A stretch of 64,000 nucleotides of DNA from Paenibacillus thalictri. GTDB taxonomy: Bacteria > Bacillota > Bacilli > Paenibacillales > NBRC-103111. Within the stretch, counting starts at the first letter, position 1. The number at the start of each line of letters is the position of its first letter. The notes beneath the pieces were generated by a model. The model worked only from the letters and a program-made list of their open reading frames with translations, had not been told where the DNA came from and made no database searches. Positions 43,836-52,760 of the stretch are shown here, piece by piece. Location: the NCBI RefSeq assembly GCF_004307995.1, contig NZ_SIRE01000006.1, positions 124,001 through 188,000 of the forward strand. The letters run 5' to 3'. Both the position numbers and the translations under genes were made by a program.

Positions 43836-44786
43836 TTATACCTCCAATACTTTCCCCATATTGGAAAGCGGCTCCGCCAATGCGTCGATAGCCTGGCTCA
43901 GCTTTTTCACTTGCTCCTTGGACAATTCGTCGTACAACGCGTATCCTTCGCCTTTTTTAAATTGGCCCAACTCTTTGTTCAGTTCCGACAGTTTGTCCTC
44001 GATTTTTTTGGACAACGCCGCATCTTTTTTCTGCAGTTCCGGTTTCAGCACTTCGTAAATTTTTTGGGCACCTTCCACATTCGCGGCAAAATCGTACAGA
44101 TCCGTATGCGAGTAACGGTCTTCTTCGCCGGTAACTTTTGATGTCGAAACTTCGTTCAGCAGTTCGACGGCTCCGGTGACCATCATCTCCGGCGTAATCT
44201 CCACCGTCTCCACTTTACCACGCAGCAGCTTGCTGTCGCTTAACAATTGATCTGCGATAGATCCCAGGTCTTTAGTTGTTTTATCCTGCCAGAGCGTTTT
44301 CTCCAAGCGGTGGAAACCTCTCCAGTCCTTCTCGTCGATATCGTCTTCCCTGCCGTCGATATTCGGATCCAAATCGCCTAACGCTTCGGCAATCGGTTCA
44401 ATACGCTCGTAAAACATCCGGGTCGTCGCGTATAACTGTTTGCTTTTATCCAAATCTCCCGCTTTGATCGCACCGACAAAGTCTCCGGTCGCTTTCACAA
44501 AAAGGTCCGTTTGCGCGATCACAAATTTGCGGTAGTTCTCCGTGGCATCTTTTAACGGATTGGCGGAAGCCGCAGGCTTAGTTTCCTGAACCGCCGGTTT
44601 CGTTTCCTGTGTTGCCGGTTTGCTGTCTTGAACCGCAGGTTTTGTTTCTTGGGTTGCGGCAGGCTTGCTGTCTTGAGCTGCAGCCGGTTTCGCCGGAGCA
44701 GCCGCGTTCTGGTTAGAGGAACAGCCGGCAGCGAGCAGAAGCGAACCGCTGATAATTACGGAAGAAATGACATGGAACGATTTCAA
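43836..44786 (-). CDS. efeO: Iron uptake lipoprotein EfeO (imelysin/M75 family)
   Basis: A 316-residue lipoprotein with lipobox LLAAGC (C22), a 50-residue linker of repeated ETKPAVQ/DSKPATQ units, then an imelysin-type helical domain with the metal motif HRLE (H159, E162) and acidic DLDPNIDGREDDIDE. The usual EfeO cupredoxin domain is absent, as in EfeM/YwbM-like proteins. It binds iron outside the membrane and passes it to EfeU. It is the first gene of the operon, with two Fur-like boxes upstream. Confidence 0.92.
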   Translation of the reverse strand: MKSFHVISSVIISGSLLLAAGCSSNQNAAAPAKPAAAQDSKPAATQETKPAVQDSKPATQETKPAVQETKPAASANPLKDATENYRKFVIAQTDLFVKATGDFVGAIKAGDLDKSKQLYATTRMFYERIEPIAEALGDLDPNIDGREDDIDEKDWRGFHRLEKTLWQDKTTKDLGSIADQLLSDSKLLRGKVETVEITPEMMVTGAVELLNEVSTSKVTGEEDRYSHTDLYDFAANVEGAQKIYEVLKPELQKKDAALSKKIEDKLSELNKELGQFKKGEGYALYDELSKEQVKKLSQAIDALAEPLSNMGKVLEV

Positions 44787-44812
44787 AGACTACATCCCCT
44801 TTAGCCGATAAA

Positions 44813-44859
44813 TGAAAATAATTCTCAGTCTAAAATAGCACAACTGAGAATTGCTTTCA
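44813..44859 (-). promoter_or_regulatory. Paired Fur-like boxes upstream of efeO
   Basis: TGAAAATAATTCTCA (44813-44827) matches the 7-1-7 Fur box TGATAATnATTATCA at 12 of 14 positions, and TGAGAATTGCTTTCA (44845-44859) matches at 10 of 14. The two are inverted copies of each other, 27-73 bases before efeO. Fur repression of efe genes is established in Bacillus. Confidence 0.75.
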
Positions 44860-45055
44860 ATACACAGACATAAAAAGTTCATAGTTCCACTTAATGGATG
44901 AATTGTTTCAGTCACAAGTTTGCCACAACATCCGTTATAGGAAAAATCTATAAAAATCATAAAATCCATATATTAGATCAATAGACTTATGGACTGTACA
45001 ATAGGTTCAACACAATTTTTGCGGTAAGCGATTTCACGAAATGGGAGCGGATATT

Positions 45056-45859
45056 ATGAATGAACAAACATCTCAAGAGCGGGCGCGGCTGTCCGGCAAA
45101 CTGATGCAAGTCCTGGATTCGCGGTCGCTCCGTCAATCCCACAAACGGTTGGCGGACATGCTTGTCCCCGGATTAAGTGTGCTTGATATCGGCTGCGGTA
45201 CAGGGGCTATCACACGAGGTATTGCGGAAGCGGTGAATCCAGGGGGAAACGTCGTCGGGATGGACAATGACCCGCACTTGATCGGCAAGGCCCTTCAAGC
45301 TTACAGCGATATTCCGAACCTGACTTTTACCGTTGGCGATATGTATGTTATTCCTTATAAGGAGCAATTTGATATCGTTACCGCCTCACGTGTATTGATT
45401 TGGCTGTCAGAACCGCTTAAAGCCTTAAATGCAGTAAAATCCGCGGCCAAAAAAGGCGGACGGATCGTCATCTCCGATTACAACCATACCAAGATTAAAT
45501 GGGACCCCGCCCCTCCCGCCAGCATGTTGTTGTTTTATTCCGCTTATTTGCGATGGCGCGCAGATGCAGGGATGGACAACGCCATTGCCGACCGCTTGCC
45601 GGAACTGTTTGAACAGGCCGGCATCGGCGGGATCAAAGTAACTCCGCAGCATGAAGTGATCCGGCGGACGGACCCTGACTTCCACAGCCGAATTCGCATT
45701 TGGGCGGACACAGCCTCCAGCAGGGGGCCGCAAATGGAGCGGGACGGTTATATTACCAAAGCCGAATATCTCGCCGCTGAGGAGGAATACCGGGAATGGT
45801 CCGCCCGCGACGCGCAGGCTGTCACCATGTATATGCTGGCTGTGGAGGGTGTGGTCTAG
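45056..45859 (+). CDS. Class I SAM-dependent methyltransferase
   Basis: A 267-residue methyltransferase with motif I VLDIGCGTGAITRGIAEAV, the acidic residue in VVGMDNDPHLI, motif II FDIVTASRVLIWL and motif III KKGGRIVISDYNH. The layout resembles UbiE/Methyltransf_11 proteins; the substrate cannot be deduced. The ATG at 45056 has GGGAGCGG 5 bases before it. It stands alone on the plus strand between the Fur boxes and a terminator. Confidence 0.85.
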   Translation: MNEQTSQERARLSGKLMQVLDSRSLRQSHKRLADMLVPGLSVLDIGCGTGAITRGIAEAVNPGGNVVGMDNDPHLIGKALQAYSDIPNLTFTVGDMYVIPYKEQFDIVTASRVLIWLSEPLKALNAVKSAAKKGGRIVISDYNHTKIKWDPAPPASMLLFYSAYLRWRADAGMDNAIADRLPELFEQAGIGGIKVTPQHEVIRRTDPDFHSRIRIWADTASSRGPQMERDGYITKAEYLAAEEEYREWSARDAQAVTMYMLAVEGVV

Positions 45860-45896
45860 AGGACGGCGCAGGTCCGCACAAGGAAACCCGGAAATG

Positions 45897-45931
45897 CAAA
45901 AACGGAGCGGTAGGATCCCCGCTCCGTTCTT
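45897..45931. terminator. Bidirectional Rho-independent terminator
   Basis: ACGGAGCGG and CCGCTCCGT pair around AGGATCC. On the minus strand TTTTTG follows, serving the PepT-like gene; on the plus strand TTCTTC follows, serving the methyltransferase. Confidence 0.82.
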
Positions 45932-45980
45932 CGTCCACCTATGTAACTATGCCGGCCGCTTTTCTTCGACAAGCAGTGCC

Positions 45981-47123
45981 TCAGCTGCCGGATTTCGCAG
46001 CTTCCTTCACAATCGCCACGACCACCTCGGCCGTTTTGACCAAATCCTTCACTGCGATTTGCTCTTTGGTCGTATGAATATGCTCATATCCTACCGCCAG
46101 GTTGACCGTCGGAACCCCCAGCCCGTTAAACACATTGGCGTCACTGCCGCCTCCCGTGTGAAACGTCCGCGGCTTGCAGCCGCAGCTCTCCAGCGCTCGG
46201 AACGCCAGCTTGACCACCGGGGAAGATTCGTCGTGCATATAAGCGGGATATACGACATCGCTGATAAATTGGACTTTAGCCCCCGTCTCTTGGCCTACAT
46301 CCAGGCACGCCTTGCGCATCGCTTCCACCTGGGCGTCCAGCTTGCTCTGTACGATGCTGCGCGCCTCGGCTTCCAGCTCGGCTGTCTCGACAACAATGTT
46401 GGTCGAACCCGAAATCCCACCCGCAAACCGGCCGATATTGGCCGTCGTTTCTTTATCGATACGTCCGAGCGGCATCCGCGCTACCGCCTTGCTGGCCACC
46501 TGAATGGCGCTCAGCCCGTCCTCCGGGTTGACACCGGCGTGAGCCGACTTTCCGGTGAACGTAATATGAATTTTCGCCTGAGTCGGCGCAGCAACAGCGA
46601 TATCGCCGATTTGGCCGTTGGAGTCAAGCGCGTAACCGTAATCGGCTTTGACCCATTTGGCGTCCATTGCCCGCGATCCGATTAACCCGGACTCTTCGCC
46701 TGCCGTAATGATGAACAGCAGCGGACCATGCTTGATATTTTGCTCCTTCAGCACACGGATGGCTTCGAACATCGCGGCAAGTCCGGCCTTATCGTCGCTG
46801 CCAAGTATCGTCGTGCCGTCGCTGCGGATATAGCCGTCCTCGTGAACCGTCGGTTTGACGCCCTTTCCGGGCAGCACGGTATCCATGTGGCTGGTAAAAA
46901 ATACGGTAGGCAGCGCCGGATTCGGATCGGTTGCCGCCAGCTTGCAAATCAAGTTTCCCGAACCATGGCCGGTTTTGGCGGCCGTATCGTCTTCGTCGAC
47001 CGTCAGCCCCAGCTCCGCGAACGCTTTTTTCAAGTACGCGCTGATTTGCTGCTCGTGTTTGGTCTCGCTGTCAATTTGCACAAGCTCGAGAAAATGGTCG
47101 ACAATCCTTTTTTGCTGAATCAT
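45981..47123 (-). CDS. M20-family peptidase, PepT-like
   Basis: A 380-residue zinc peptidase with the M20 dizinc ligands in PTVFFTSHMDTV, GSDDKAGLAA, TAGEESGLIG, HTGGGSDANVF and the terminal GYEHIHT. The annotation PepT-like (tripeptidase T family, B. subtilis YqjE) fits length and sequence. It probably removes N-terminal residues from small peptides in the cytoplasm. The ATG at 47123 follows GGAGGAAAGAGC. Confidence 0.9.
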   Translation of the reverse strand: MIQQKRIVDHFLELVQIDSETKHEQQISAYLKKAFAELGLTVDEDDTAAKTGHGSGNLICKLAATDPNPALPTVFFTSHMDTVLPGKGVKPTVHEDGYIRSDGTTILGSDDKAGLAAMFEAIRVLKEQNIKHGPLLFIITAGEESGLIGSRAMDAKWVKADYGYALDSNGQIGDIAVAAPTQAKIHITFTGKSAHAGVNPEDGLSAIQVASKAVARMPLGRIDKETTANIGRFAGGISGSTNIVVETAELEAEARSIVQSKLDAQVEAMRKACLDVGQETGAKVQFISDVVYPAYMHDESSPVVKLAFRALESCGCKPRTFHTGGGSDANVFNGLGVPTVNLAVGYEHIHTTKEQIAVKDLVKTAEVVVAIVKEAAKSGS

Positions 47124-47218
47124 GCTCTTTCCTCCAGTGCCCGGGTAGAGTAAAATGTTCATACAGGCATGTTATTCATAGCTTATTTAAGTATATCCAC
47201 GAAAAGGAGTTCGTTTCC

Positions 47219-47317
47219 ATGTTTCGCAATAAAATGGTGTTCAAAGTTATCATTTATCTCATGATCGCGTCCATGCTGTTATCCACGCTGCTGTTTACGC
47301 TCAATCTTTTCCTCTAG
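47219..47317 (+). CDS. prli42: Stressosome-associated membrane protein Prli42
   Basis: A 32-residue protein MFRNKMVFKVIIYLMIASML followed by LSTLLFTLNLFL, with a basic N-terminus and one membrane helix, the Prli42 pattern. In Listeria Prli42 anchors the stressosome through RsbR. AAGGAG lies 9 bases before the ATG. It sits between the PepT-like gene and the bkd operon, as in several bacilli where yqjE and bkd genes are close. Confidence 0.82.
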   Translation: MFRNKMVFKVIIYLMIASMLLSTLLFTLNLFL

Positions 47318-47356
47318 AAGAAAAGTTCGAGAAGCCGGATGTACGACCTCCGGCGC

Positions 47357-48703
47357 TTAGTACAATTTCGACTCCAGATTAAAGCCTTCCAGGTTCTCCT
47401 TCACCCGCTGCAGGAACCGGCCGCAAATGACGCCGTCCAGTATGCGGTGGTCGAGGGACAAGCACATGTTGGCCATCGAACGCACGGCAATCATATCTTG
47501 AATGACGACCGGTTTTTTGACGATCGATTCGAAGGTCAAGATGGCCGCCTGCGGATAATTAATGATCGGATAAGACAAGATGGAACCAAATGAGCCGGTA
47601 TTGTTTACTGTAAACGTGCCGCCTTGAATGTCGTTGTGCGAGAGCTTTCCGGCTCTCGCTTTTTTCGTCAGGCTGTCGATTTCCTGGGCGAGACCGGCGA
47701 TGCTTTTCTGATCGGCTTTTTTGATGACGGGCGATACGACAAAATCCTCCGTTCCGACTAGCAGCGAAACGTTGATATCGCGTTTGACAATGATTTTATT
47801 GACCGCCCATACGGAATTCATGATCGGGTAGTCCTTGATCGCGCTGACTACAGCTTTCAGCACAAACGGCAAATAGGTCAGCTTGACACCTTCGTTGCGG
47901 ACAAATTCATCCTTCAACTTATTGCGCAGCAGCACCAAATTGGTCACATCCACTTCAATCATCGTCCACGCATGGGGAATTTCCGTTACGCTTTGCCGGG
48001 TATGGCTGGCAATCGCATTGCGCATCGGCGTGACGTCGATCAAATATTCGCCGCGCCCTTCAAGCGTCTGCCCTTCCACTTCAATGTTCGGCTGCGGAGG
48101 GTTCGATAAATGCAGGCCGGTCGAGCGGACTTCCACTTTAGACGGCGCCTGATCTTGAACGATCGGTGCCGCCACCGGTGACGGCGCGGCGCTTTGGGCC
48201 GGCGTTGCCGCAGCTGCCGTCTTATGACGGCCTTCAGCCACCCACGCTTCCACATCTTTACGTGTAATCCGGCCGCCCAGGCCGCTTCCCGCGATGTGCT
48301 CCAGATTGACGCCATGGTCTGCCGCCAGGCGCAGAACGGCAGGCGAATAGCGGCTGCGCATCGACGCATCGTCTCCGCCTGCAACTGCGCTGCCCGCAGG
48401 TACCTCGGCAGCTGGGGAGATGCGGCCAGCTTCGGACACGTCGCCGCTTCCTTCTTCGGCGATTACGCAGATGACCTCGCCAACCGCTGCCGTTTCGCCT
48501 TCGGCAACGACGATTTCCACCACCTTGCCGGATACCGGCGAAGGCATTTCCGTGTTCACCTTGTCCGTGAACAACTCGCATAAGACATCATATTGCTCGA
48601 TTACATCACCGGGCTTTACAAGCCATTTTCCGATTGTTGCAGATACGAGGCTTTCCGCCAGATGGGGGACGGTAACTCCCGTCCCCTGCTTTGTTTGGGC
48701 CAT
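47357..48703 (-). CDS. bkdB: Branched-chain 2-oxoacid dehydrogenase E2 (lipoamide acyltransferase)
   Basis: A 448-residue E2. The lipoyl domain carries the modified lysine K48 in LFTDKVNTEMPSP; an alanine-rich linker leads to the E3-binding domain (YSPAVLRLAADHGVNLEHIA) near 115-155; the catalytic domain ends with the HxxxD motif DHRILDG (H419). It transfers the acyl group to CoA. Association with E1 alpha/beta, Lpd and the DUF2627 gene indicates the branched-chain complex, which feeds iso/anteiso fatty acid synthesis. Confidence 0.9.
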   Translation of the reverse strand: MAQTKQGTGVTVPHLAESLVSATIGKWLVKPGDVIEQYDVLCELFTDKVNTEMPSPVSGKVVEIVVAEGETAAVGEVICVIAEEGSGDVSEAGRISPAAEVPAGSAVAGGDDASMRSRYSPAVLRLAADHGVNLEHIAGSGLGGRITRKDVEAWVAEGRHKTAAAATPAQSAAPSPVAAPIVQDQAPSKVEVRSTGLHLSNPPQPNIEVEGQTLEGRGEYLIDVTPMRNAIASHTRQSVTEIPHAWTMIEVDVTNLVLLRNKLKDEFVRNEGVKLTYLPFVLKAVVSAIKDYPIMNSVWAVNKIIVKRDINVSLLVGTEDFVVSPVIKKADQKSIAGLAQEIDSLTKKARAGKLSHNDIQGGTFTVNNTGSFGSILSYPIINYPQAAILTFESIVKKPVVIQDMIAVRSMANMCLSLDHRILDGVICGRFLQRVKENLEGFNLESKLY

Positions 48704-48734
48704 GTCAGGACCTCCATCCTACAAGTTTAAGCGG

Positions 48735-49715
48735 TCAATAGATCGCAAGCTTTTTCATCGCTTCTTTTAATTTATCCGGGCTGAGCAGGTAAAACTTCTC
48801 CATCGGCGAATTCATCCCGACGGCAGGCACATCCGGCGCGCACAAACGCATGATCGGCGCATCCAGATCATAAAGCAGTTCCTCGGCGATAATCGCCGAT
48901 ACTTCGGCCCCTACGCCTCCGGTTTTATTGTCTTCGTGCACGATCAGCACCTTGCCGGTTTTTGCCGCCGCCTGCAGGATTGCCTCCGTGTCGAGCGGTT
49001 GGATCGTGCGAAGATCGAGGATCAGCGCGTTGATGCCTTCTTTCGCCAGCTCCTCGGCTGCCTGCAGCGCATATTGCACCGTAATGCCGTAAGAAATGAC
49101 GGTAAGGTCCGTGCCGTCACGCACAACGTTCGCCTTGCCGATCGGCACGATGTAATCTTCGTCCGGCACTTCGGCGGAATAAGCCAAATAACATTTTTTA
49201 TGTTCAAAATAGACGACCGGGTCGGCATCGCGAATCGCTGCCTTCAAGAGCCCCTTGGCGTCGTATGGATTCGACGGAGCGACGATTTTCAAGCCCGGCG
49301 TACCGAAAAACACCGATTCCGGACACTGCGAGTGGTACAACGCGCCGCCTCCGGTAGCTCCGTAAGGAGCTCTGATGACAACCGGGCAATTCCAGTCGTT
49401 ATTGGAACGGTAACGGATTTTTGCCGCTTCGCTGATAATCTGGTTGGTTGCCGGGAAAATAAAATCGGCAAACTGCATTTCCGCAATCGGCTTCATGCCG
49501 TACATGGCGGCTCCGATCGCTACGCCGGTAATGGCGGATTCGGCCAACGGAGTATCCATCACACGTTCTTCTCCGAACAGATCGCGCAGCCCTTTGGTCG
49601 CGTTCAGAACGCCGCCTTTGCCCACGTCCTCGCCAAGCACAAATACGTTTTCGTCCCGCTCCATTTCTTCTCTCATCGCAGAGCGGATCGCTTCCAAGTA
49701 AGTGATTACGGCCAT
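48735..49715 (-). CDS. bkdAB: Branched-chain 2-oxoacid dehydrogenase E1, beta subunit
   Basis: A 326-residue transketolase-type protein starting MAVITYLEAIRSAMREEMER, with FVLGEDVGKGGVLNATKGL, DTPLAESAITGVAIGAAMYG and the C-terminal VLIVHEDNKTGGVGAEVSAI. It makes the E1 tetramer with the alpha subunit encoded 1 base upstream. The ATG at 49715 follows GGGAGGG. Confidence 0.91.
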   Translation of the reverse strand: MAVITYLEAIRSAMREEMERDENVFVLGEDVGKGGVLNATKGLRDLFGEERVMDTPLAESAITGVAIGAAMYGMKPIAEMQFADFIFPATNQIISEAAKIRYRSNNDWNCPVVIRAPYGATGGGALYHSQCPESVFFGTPGLKIVAPSNPYDAKGLLKAAIRDADPVVYFEHKKCYLAYSAEVPDEDYIVPIGKANVVRDGTDLTVISYGITVQYALQAAEELAKEGINALILDLRTIQPLDTEAILQAAAKTGKVLIVHEDNKTGGVGAEVSAIIAEELLYDLDAPIMRLCAPDVPAVGMNSPMEKFYLLSPDKLKEAMKKLAIY

Positions 49716-49716
49716 C

Positions 49717-50730
49717 TTATTCCCTCCCGTCCGGCTCGGCATACACATGCCGCAGCGTATCTTCCGGCAGCGGATATGGCGCCTTGTCGGCATAATTGGT
49801 CGCTTCGTTGATTTCCAGCTTCAACCGGTCCAGCAGTTCCTGTTCCTGCAGCTCGCTCCACAATCCGCAATCGATCAAATACTGCTTGAATTTGGGAATG
49901 CCGTCCTTCTGCTTGTTCGCATCGACCTCTTCTTTCGTCCGGTACAACATATCGTCGTCCGAGGTGGAATGAGGAGAAATCCGGTAGGTGACCGCTTCAA
50001 TCAGCGTGGGTCCTTCGCCACGCAAGGCGCGCTCCCGAGCTTCTTTCACCACGCGGTACACTTCGAGCACATCGTTGCCGTCGACCTTGACGCCGGGAAA
50101 TCCGTAACCGATCGCCCGCTCCGCGATGCTGCCGGATATCTGCTTATGAAGCGGTACGGAAATCGCATATTGATTGTTTTCGCACATTAAAATCACCGGG
50201 AGCTTATGGACACCGGCAAAGTTGCAGCCCTCGTGGAAGTCGCCTTGGTTGCTCGAGCCTTCGCCGAAGGTCGCAAAAGAGACAAACGGCTGCTTTTTCA
50301 TCTTGGCCGCCAAAGCAAACCCGACGGCATGGGGAACCTGTGTAGTCACCGGGGAAGAACCGGTCACGATGTTTAGTTTTTTATGGCTGAAATGTCCCGG
50401 CATTTGCCGTCCGCCGCTGTTAGGATCTTCCGCTTTGGCGAATACGGACAACATCAGCTCTTTAAAAGTCATGCCCACTGAAAGTACAAAAGCGTAGTCC
50501 CGGTAGTAGGGTAAAAAATAGTCCGTTCCGCGCTCCAAGGCGAATGCCGCGCCGACTTGCGCCGGCTCCTGGCCGATACCCGAAACGTGGAATGCGATTT
50601 TGCCCGAACGCTGCAGCACATGGCCGCGTTCGTCAAACTTGCGGGCTTTGACCATGTTTTCATACATATCAAGCGCCTGCTGATCGGATAAGCCAAGCGT
50701 ACGGTGTTTCATCAACTGGCCGATGGACAT
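49717..50730 (-). CDS. bkdAA: Branched-chain 2-oxoacid dehydrogenase E1, alpha subunit
   Basis: A 337-residue thiamine diphosphate-binding subunit. The cofactor motif runs from FGEGSSNQGDFHEGCNFAG to CENNQYAIS, with GEG in place of GDG as in known branched-chain E1 alpha proteins, and the phosphorylation-loop region SPHSTSDDD is present. It decarboxylates branched-chain 2-oxoacids from valine, leucine and isoleucine. AGGAGG precedes the ATG. Confidence 0.91.
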   Translation of the reverse strand: MSIGQLMKHRTLGLSDQQALDMYENMVKARKFDERGHVLQRSGKIAFHVSGIGQEPAQVGAAFALERGTDYFLPYYRDYAFVLSVGMTFKELMLSVFAKAEDPNSGGRQMPGHFSHKKLNIVTGSSPVTTQVPHAVGFALAAKMKKQPFVSFATFGEGSSNQGDFHEGCNFAGVHKLPVILMCENNQYAISVPLHKQISGSIAERAIGYGFPGVKVDGNDVLEVYRVVKEARERALRGEGPTLIEAVTYRISPHSTSDDDMLYRTKEEVDANKQKDGIPKFKQYLIDCGLWSELQEQELLDRLKLEINEATNYADKAPYPLPEDTLRHVYAEPDGRE

Positions 50731-50858
50731 CGCAAATCCCTCCTAGATTCAACTCGAATGCTTTTTTGATACCTGGTCCTAATACTTGACGCTATATTTG
50801 TATTATAATCCGTTTTGTTGATGAACACAATGCGGTTTTTTTGCAAAATGATGCGAAA

Positions 50859-52280
50859 TTACATATTGATGGCATGTCCGTCGACGGCCAGCATCGCTTC
50901 GCCGAGAATCTCCGACAAGGTCGGATGCGGAAAAGCAAGCTGCCCGATCTCCCATGGCGTCGCATCCAGCAGTTGCGCCAGCGCAGCGGCGCCGATATGG
51001 TCGGTCACATGCGGCCCGATCATATGCACACCCAAAATATCGTTTGTTTTTTTGTCGGCAATCACTTTCACAAAGCCGTCGTTTTCGCCGTAAACCAGCG
51101 CTTTGCCCAGCGGCTTAAACGGCACCTTGCCGACCTTTACCTCGTGGCCGCGCGATTTGGCCTGCTCTTCCGTCCAGCCAACGCTGGCGATTTCCGGCCG
51201 TGTATACACGCACCGCGGAATGAGATGCGAACCCCGGTGTTCCGGCTTCAGTCCGCATATATGCTCGACCGCCGCAACGCCTTCGTGGCTGGCCACGTGC
51301 GCGAGCTGCAAGCCGCCGATCACATCGCCGATGGCGTAAATATGCGATTCGCCTGTTTGCAGATGCTCATTTACGCGAATAACCCCTTTATCAATCTTCA
51401 CATCCGTATTTTCCAGCCCGATGTTTTCCACGTTCGCTTGGCGTCCTACGGAAACTAACGCTTTCTCCGCGGTTAAAGAGACGGTTTCCCCTTTATGCTC
51501 CACCTGCAGGCTCACCGCGCCGCCGTCCGCAACCACCGTCTCCGCCAGCACTTTGGCGCCGGTTAATACTTTAATGCCCCGTTTAGCAAAAAGACGGCGC
51601 AGTTCCTTCGATACATCGGCGTCTTCCGTTGGAACGAGCTGGTCGGCGTACTCTACGATCGTTACCTGCACGCCAAAATCACTGAGCATCGACGCCCATT
51701 CGACGCCGATGACGCCGCCGCCGATAATGATGATCGATTGCGGCAGCTGCTCCAGCTCCAGCGCTTCGTCGCTGGTCAGCACATACACGCCGTCGATGCT
51801 TAGTCCCGGCAGCGACCTTGGCCGCGAGCCGGTGGCAATAATCAGCTTGTCCGGCACGAGCGTTACAATTTCTCCATCGGGCTGCTCCACCGAAACGGAG
51901 CCGCTGCGCGGCGAGAAAATCGACGGTCCGATAATCCGCCCGTTGCCCGCAAACACGTCGATTTTATTTTTTTTCATCAAATAGTTCACGCCTTGGTGGA
52001 TCTGCCCTACAATCTTTCCTTTGCGCTCCTGAACCTTGGCGAAATTCAAAGCCACATCCGCTGCCGTGACGCCGTAACTTTCGCTATCTTTGATCGTGGC
52101 GTATACCTCGGCGCTGCGCAGAAACGATTTGCTCGGAATGCAGCCCTTATGCAGGCAGGTGCCTCCCAGCTTATTTCTTTCTACCACAGCGACCTTTTTG
52201 CCTAACTGAGCGGCACGGATTGCAGCGACATATCCGCCGGTGCCTCCTCCAAGCACTACGATATCGTATGTATGTGTCAT
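50859..52280 (-). CDS. lpdV: Dihydrolipoyl dehydrogenase (E3)
   Basis: A 473-residue flavoprotein disulfide reductase reoxidising the E2 lipoamide. It has the FAD motif DIVVLGGGTGGYVAAIRAAQ, the redox pair in GGTCLHKGCIPSK, the NAD motif IIIGGGVIGVEWASMLSDFG and the C-terminal catalytic base in HPTLSEILGEA. The ATG at 52280 follows GAGGAGG. It is the first gene of the lpdV-bkdAA-bkdAB-bkdB operon; ptb, bcd and buk, which precede lpdV in B. subtilis, are not here. Confidence 0.93.
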   Translation of the reverse strand: MTHTYDIVVLGGGTGGYVAAIRAAQLGKKVAVVERNKLGGTCLHKGCIPSKSFLRSAEVYATIKDSESYGVTAADVALNFAKVQERKGKIVGQIHQGVNYLMKKNKIDVFAGNGRIIGPSIFSPRSGSVSVEQPDGEIVTLVPDKLIIATGSRPRSLPGLSIDGVYVLTSDEALELEQLPQSIIIIGGGVIGVEWASMLSDFGVQVTIVEYADQLVPTEDADVSKELRRLFAKRGIKVLTGAKVLAETVVADGGAVSLQVEHKGETVSLTAEKALVSVGRQANVENIGLENTDVKIDKGVIRVNEHLQTGESHIYAIGDVIGGLQLAHVASHEGVAAVEHICGLKPEHRGSHLIPRCVYTRPEIASVGWTEEQAKSRGHEVKVGKVPFKPLGKALVYGENDGFVKVIADKKTNDILGVHMIGPHVTDHIGAAALAQLLDATPWEIGQLAFPHPTLSEILGEAMLAVDGHAINM

Positions 52281-52374
52281 ATGGTCCTCCTCATCATTAT
52301 TACTGCGTGTAAGTCCGTTCAACCTCATAAGAAGTGCGGCAATCTGCGGAAAAATAAAAAATCTAGCTTCTATT

Positions 52375-52394
52375 TTACCCCTATTTGCCCCTAT
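52375..52394 (-). repeat. Two head-to-tail 10-base repeats upstream of lpdV
   Basis: On the minus strand ATAGGGGCAA is followed directly by ATAGGGGTAA, one helical turn apart, about 95-115 bases before lpdV and just downstream of TTGACA. It could be an operator, but only the repeat itself is seen. Confidence 0.5.
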
Positions 52395-52486
52395 AAATAT
52401 AGTGTCAAAAATGAAAACGGCATGAAAAGTTGCTCCGTTTATGATATTTTAAGTAGATAGCCTATCCACGTCAAAAGGAGTACGAT

Positions 52487-52753
52487 ATGAAACTCGTGTT
52501 ATACCGTCTTATTGCCATCTTGCTGCTGGTCATTCCGGGAGTGCTTGCGACATACGGGTTTTTGGCGATGAAAGACGCCTTGTTCGCCCAGTTCGGGCCG
52601 GAAGAAACAAACCCGCACATCTTATGGGGCAAGTTTACTTTAGGGTTGGTTTGTTTTGCCGCCGGGGTAGCTTTTATCGGGGGTTGGACTTTTTTCAGGG
52701 ACCGCAAACGGAATTATGTAGCCCCTCGCTTCCGCAAAAAAAGAAGAAGATAA
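52487..52753 (+). CDS. DUF2627 membrane protein (YqzF-like)
   Basis: An 88-residue protein with two membrane helices (LIAILLLVIPGVLATYGFLA and FTLGLVCFAAGVAFIGGWTF) and a basic C-terminal tail, the DUF2627 pattern. The B. subtilis homologue yqzF lies beside the bkd operon, as here. AAGGAG precedes the ATG. Function is unknown. Confidence 0.88.
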   Translation: MKLVLYRLIAILLLVIPGVLATYGFLAMKDALFAQFGPEETNPHILWGKFTLGLVCFAAGVAFIGGWTFFRDRKRNYVAPRFRKKRRR

Positions 52754-52760
52754 TCGCGGT

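Noticed and set aside
45849..46685. A 278-codon plus-strand open frame opposite the PepT-like gene
   Set aside because: Antisense to a clear M20 peptidase with all metal motifs in the other strand.
47335..47356. GCCGGA/TCCGGC hairpin between prli42 and bkdB
   Set aside because: The stem is only 6 bp and the following sequence has no uninterrupted T run, so I do not list it as a terminator.
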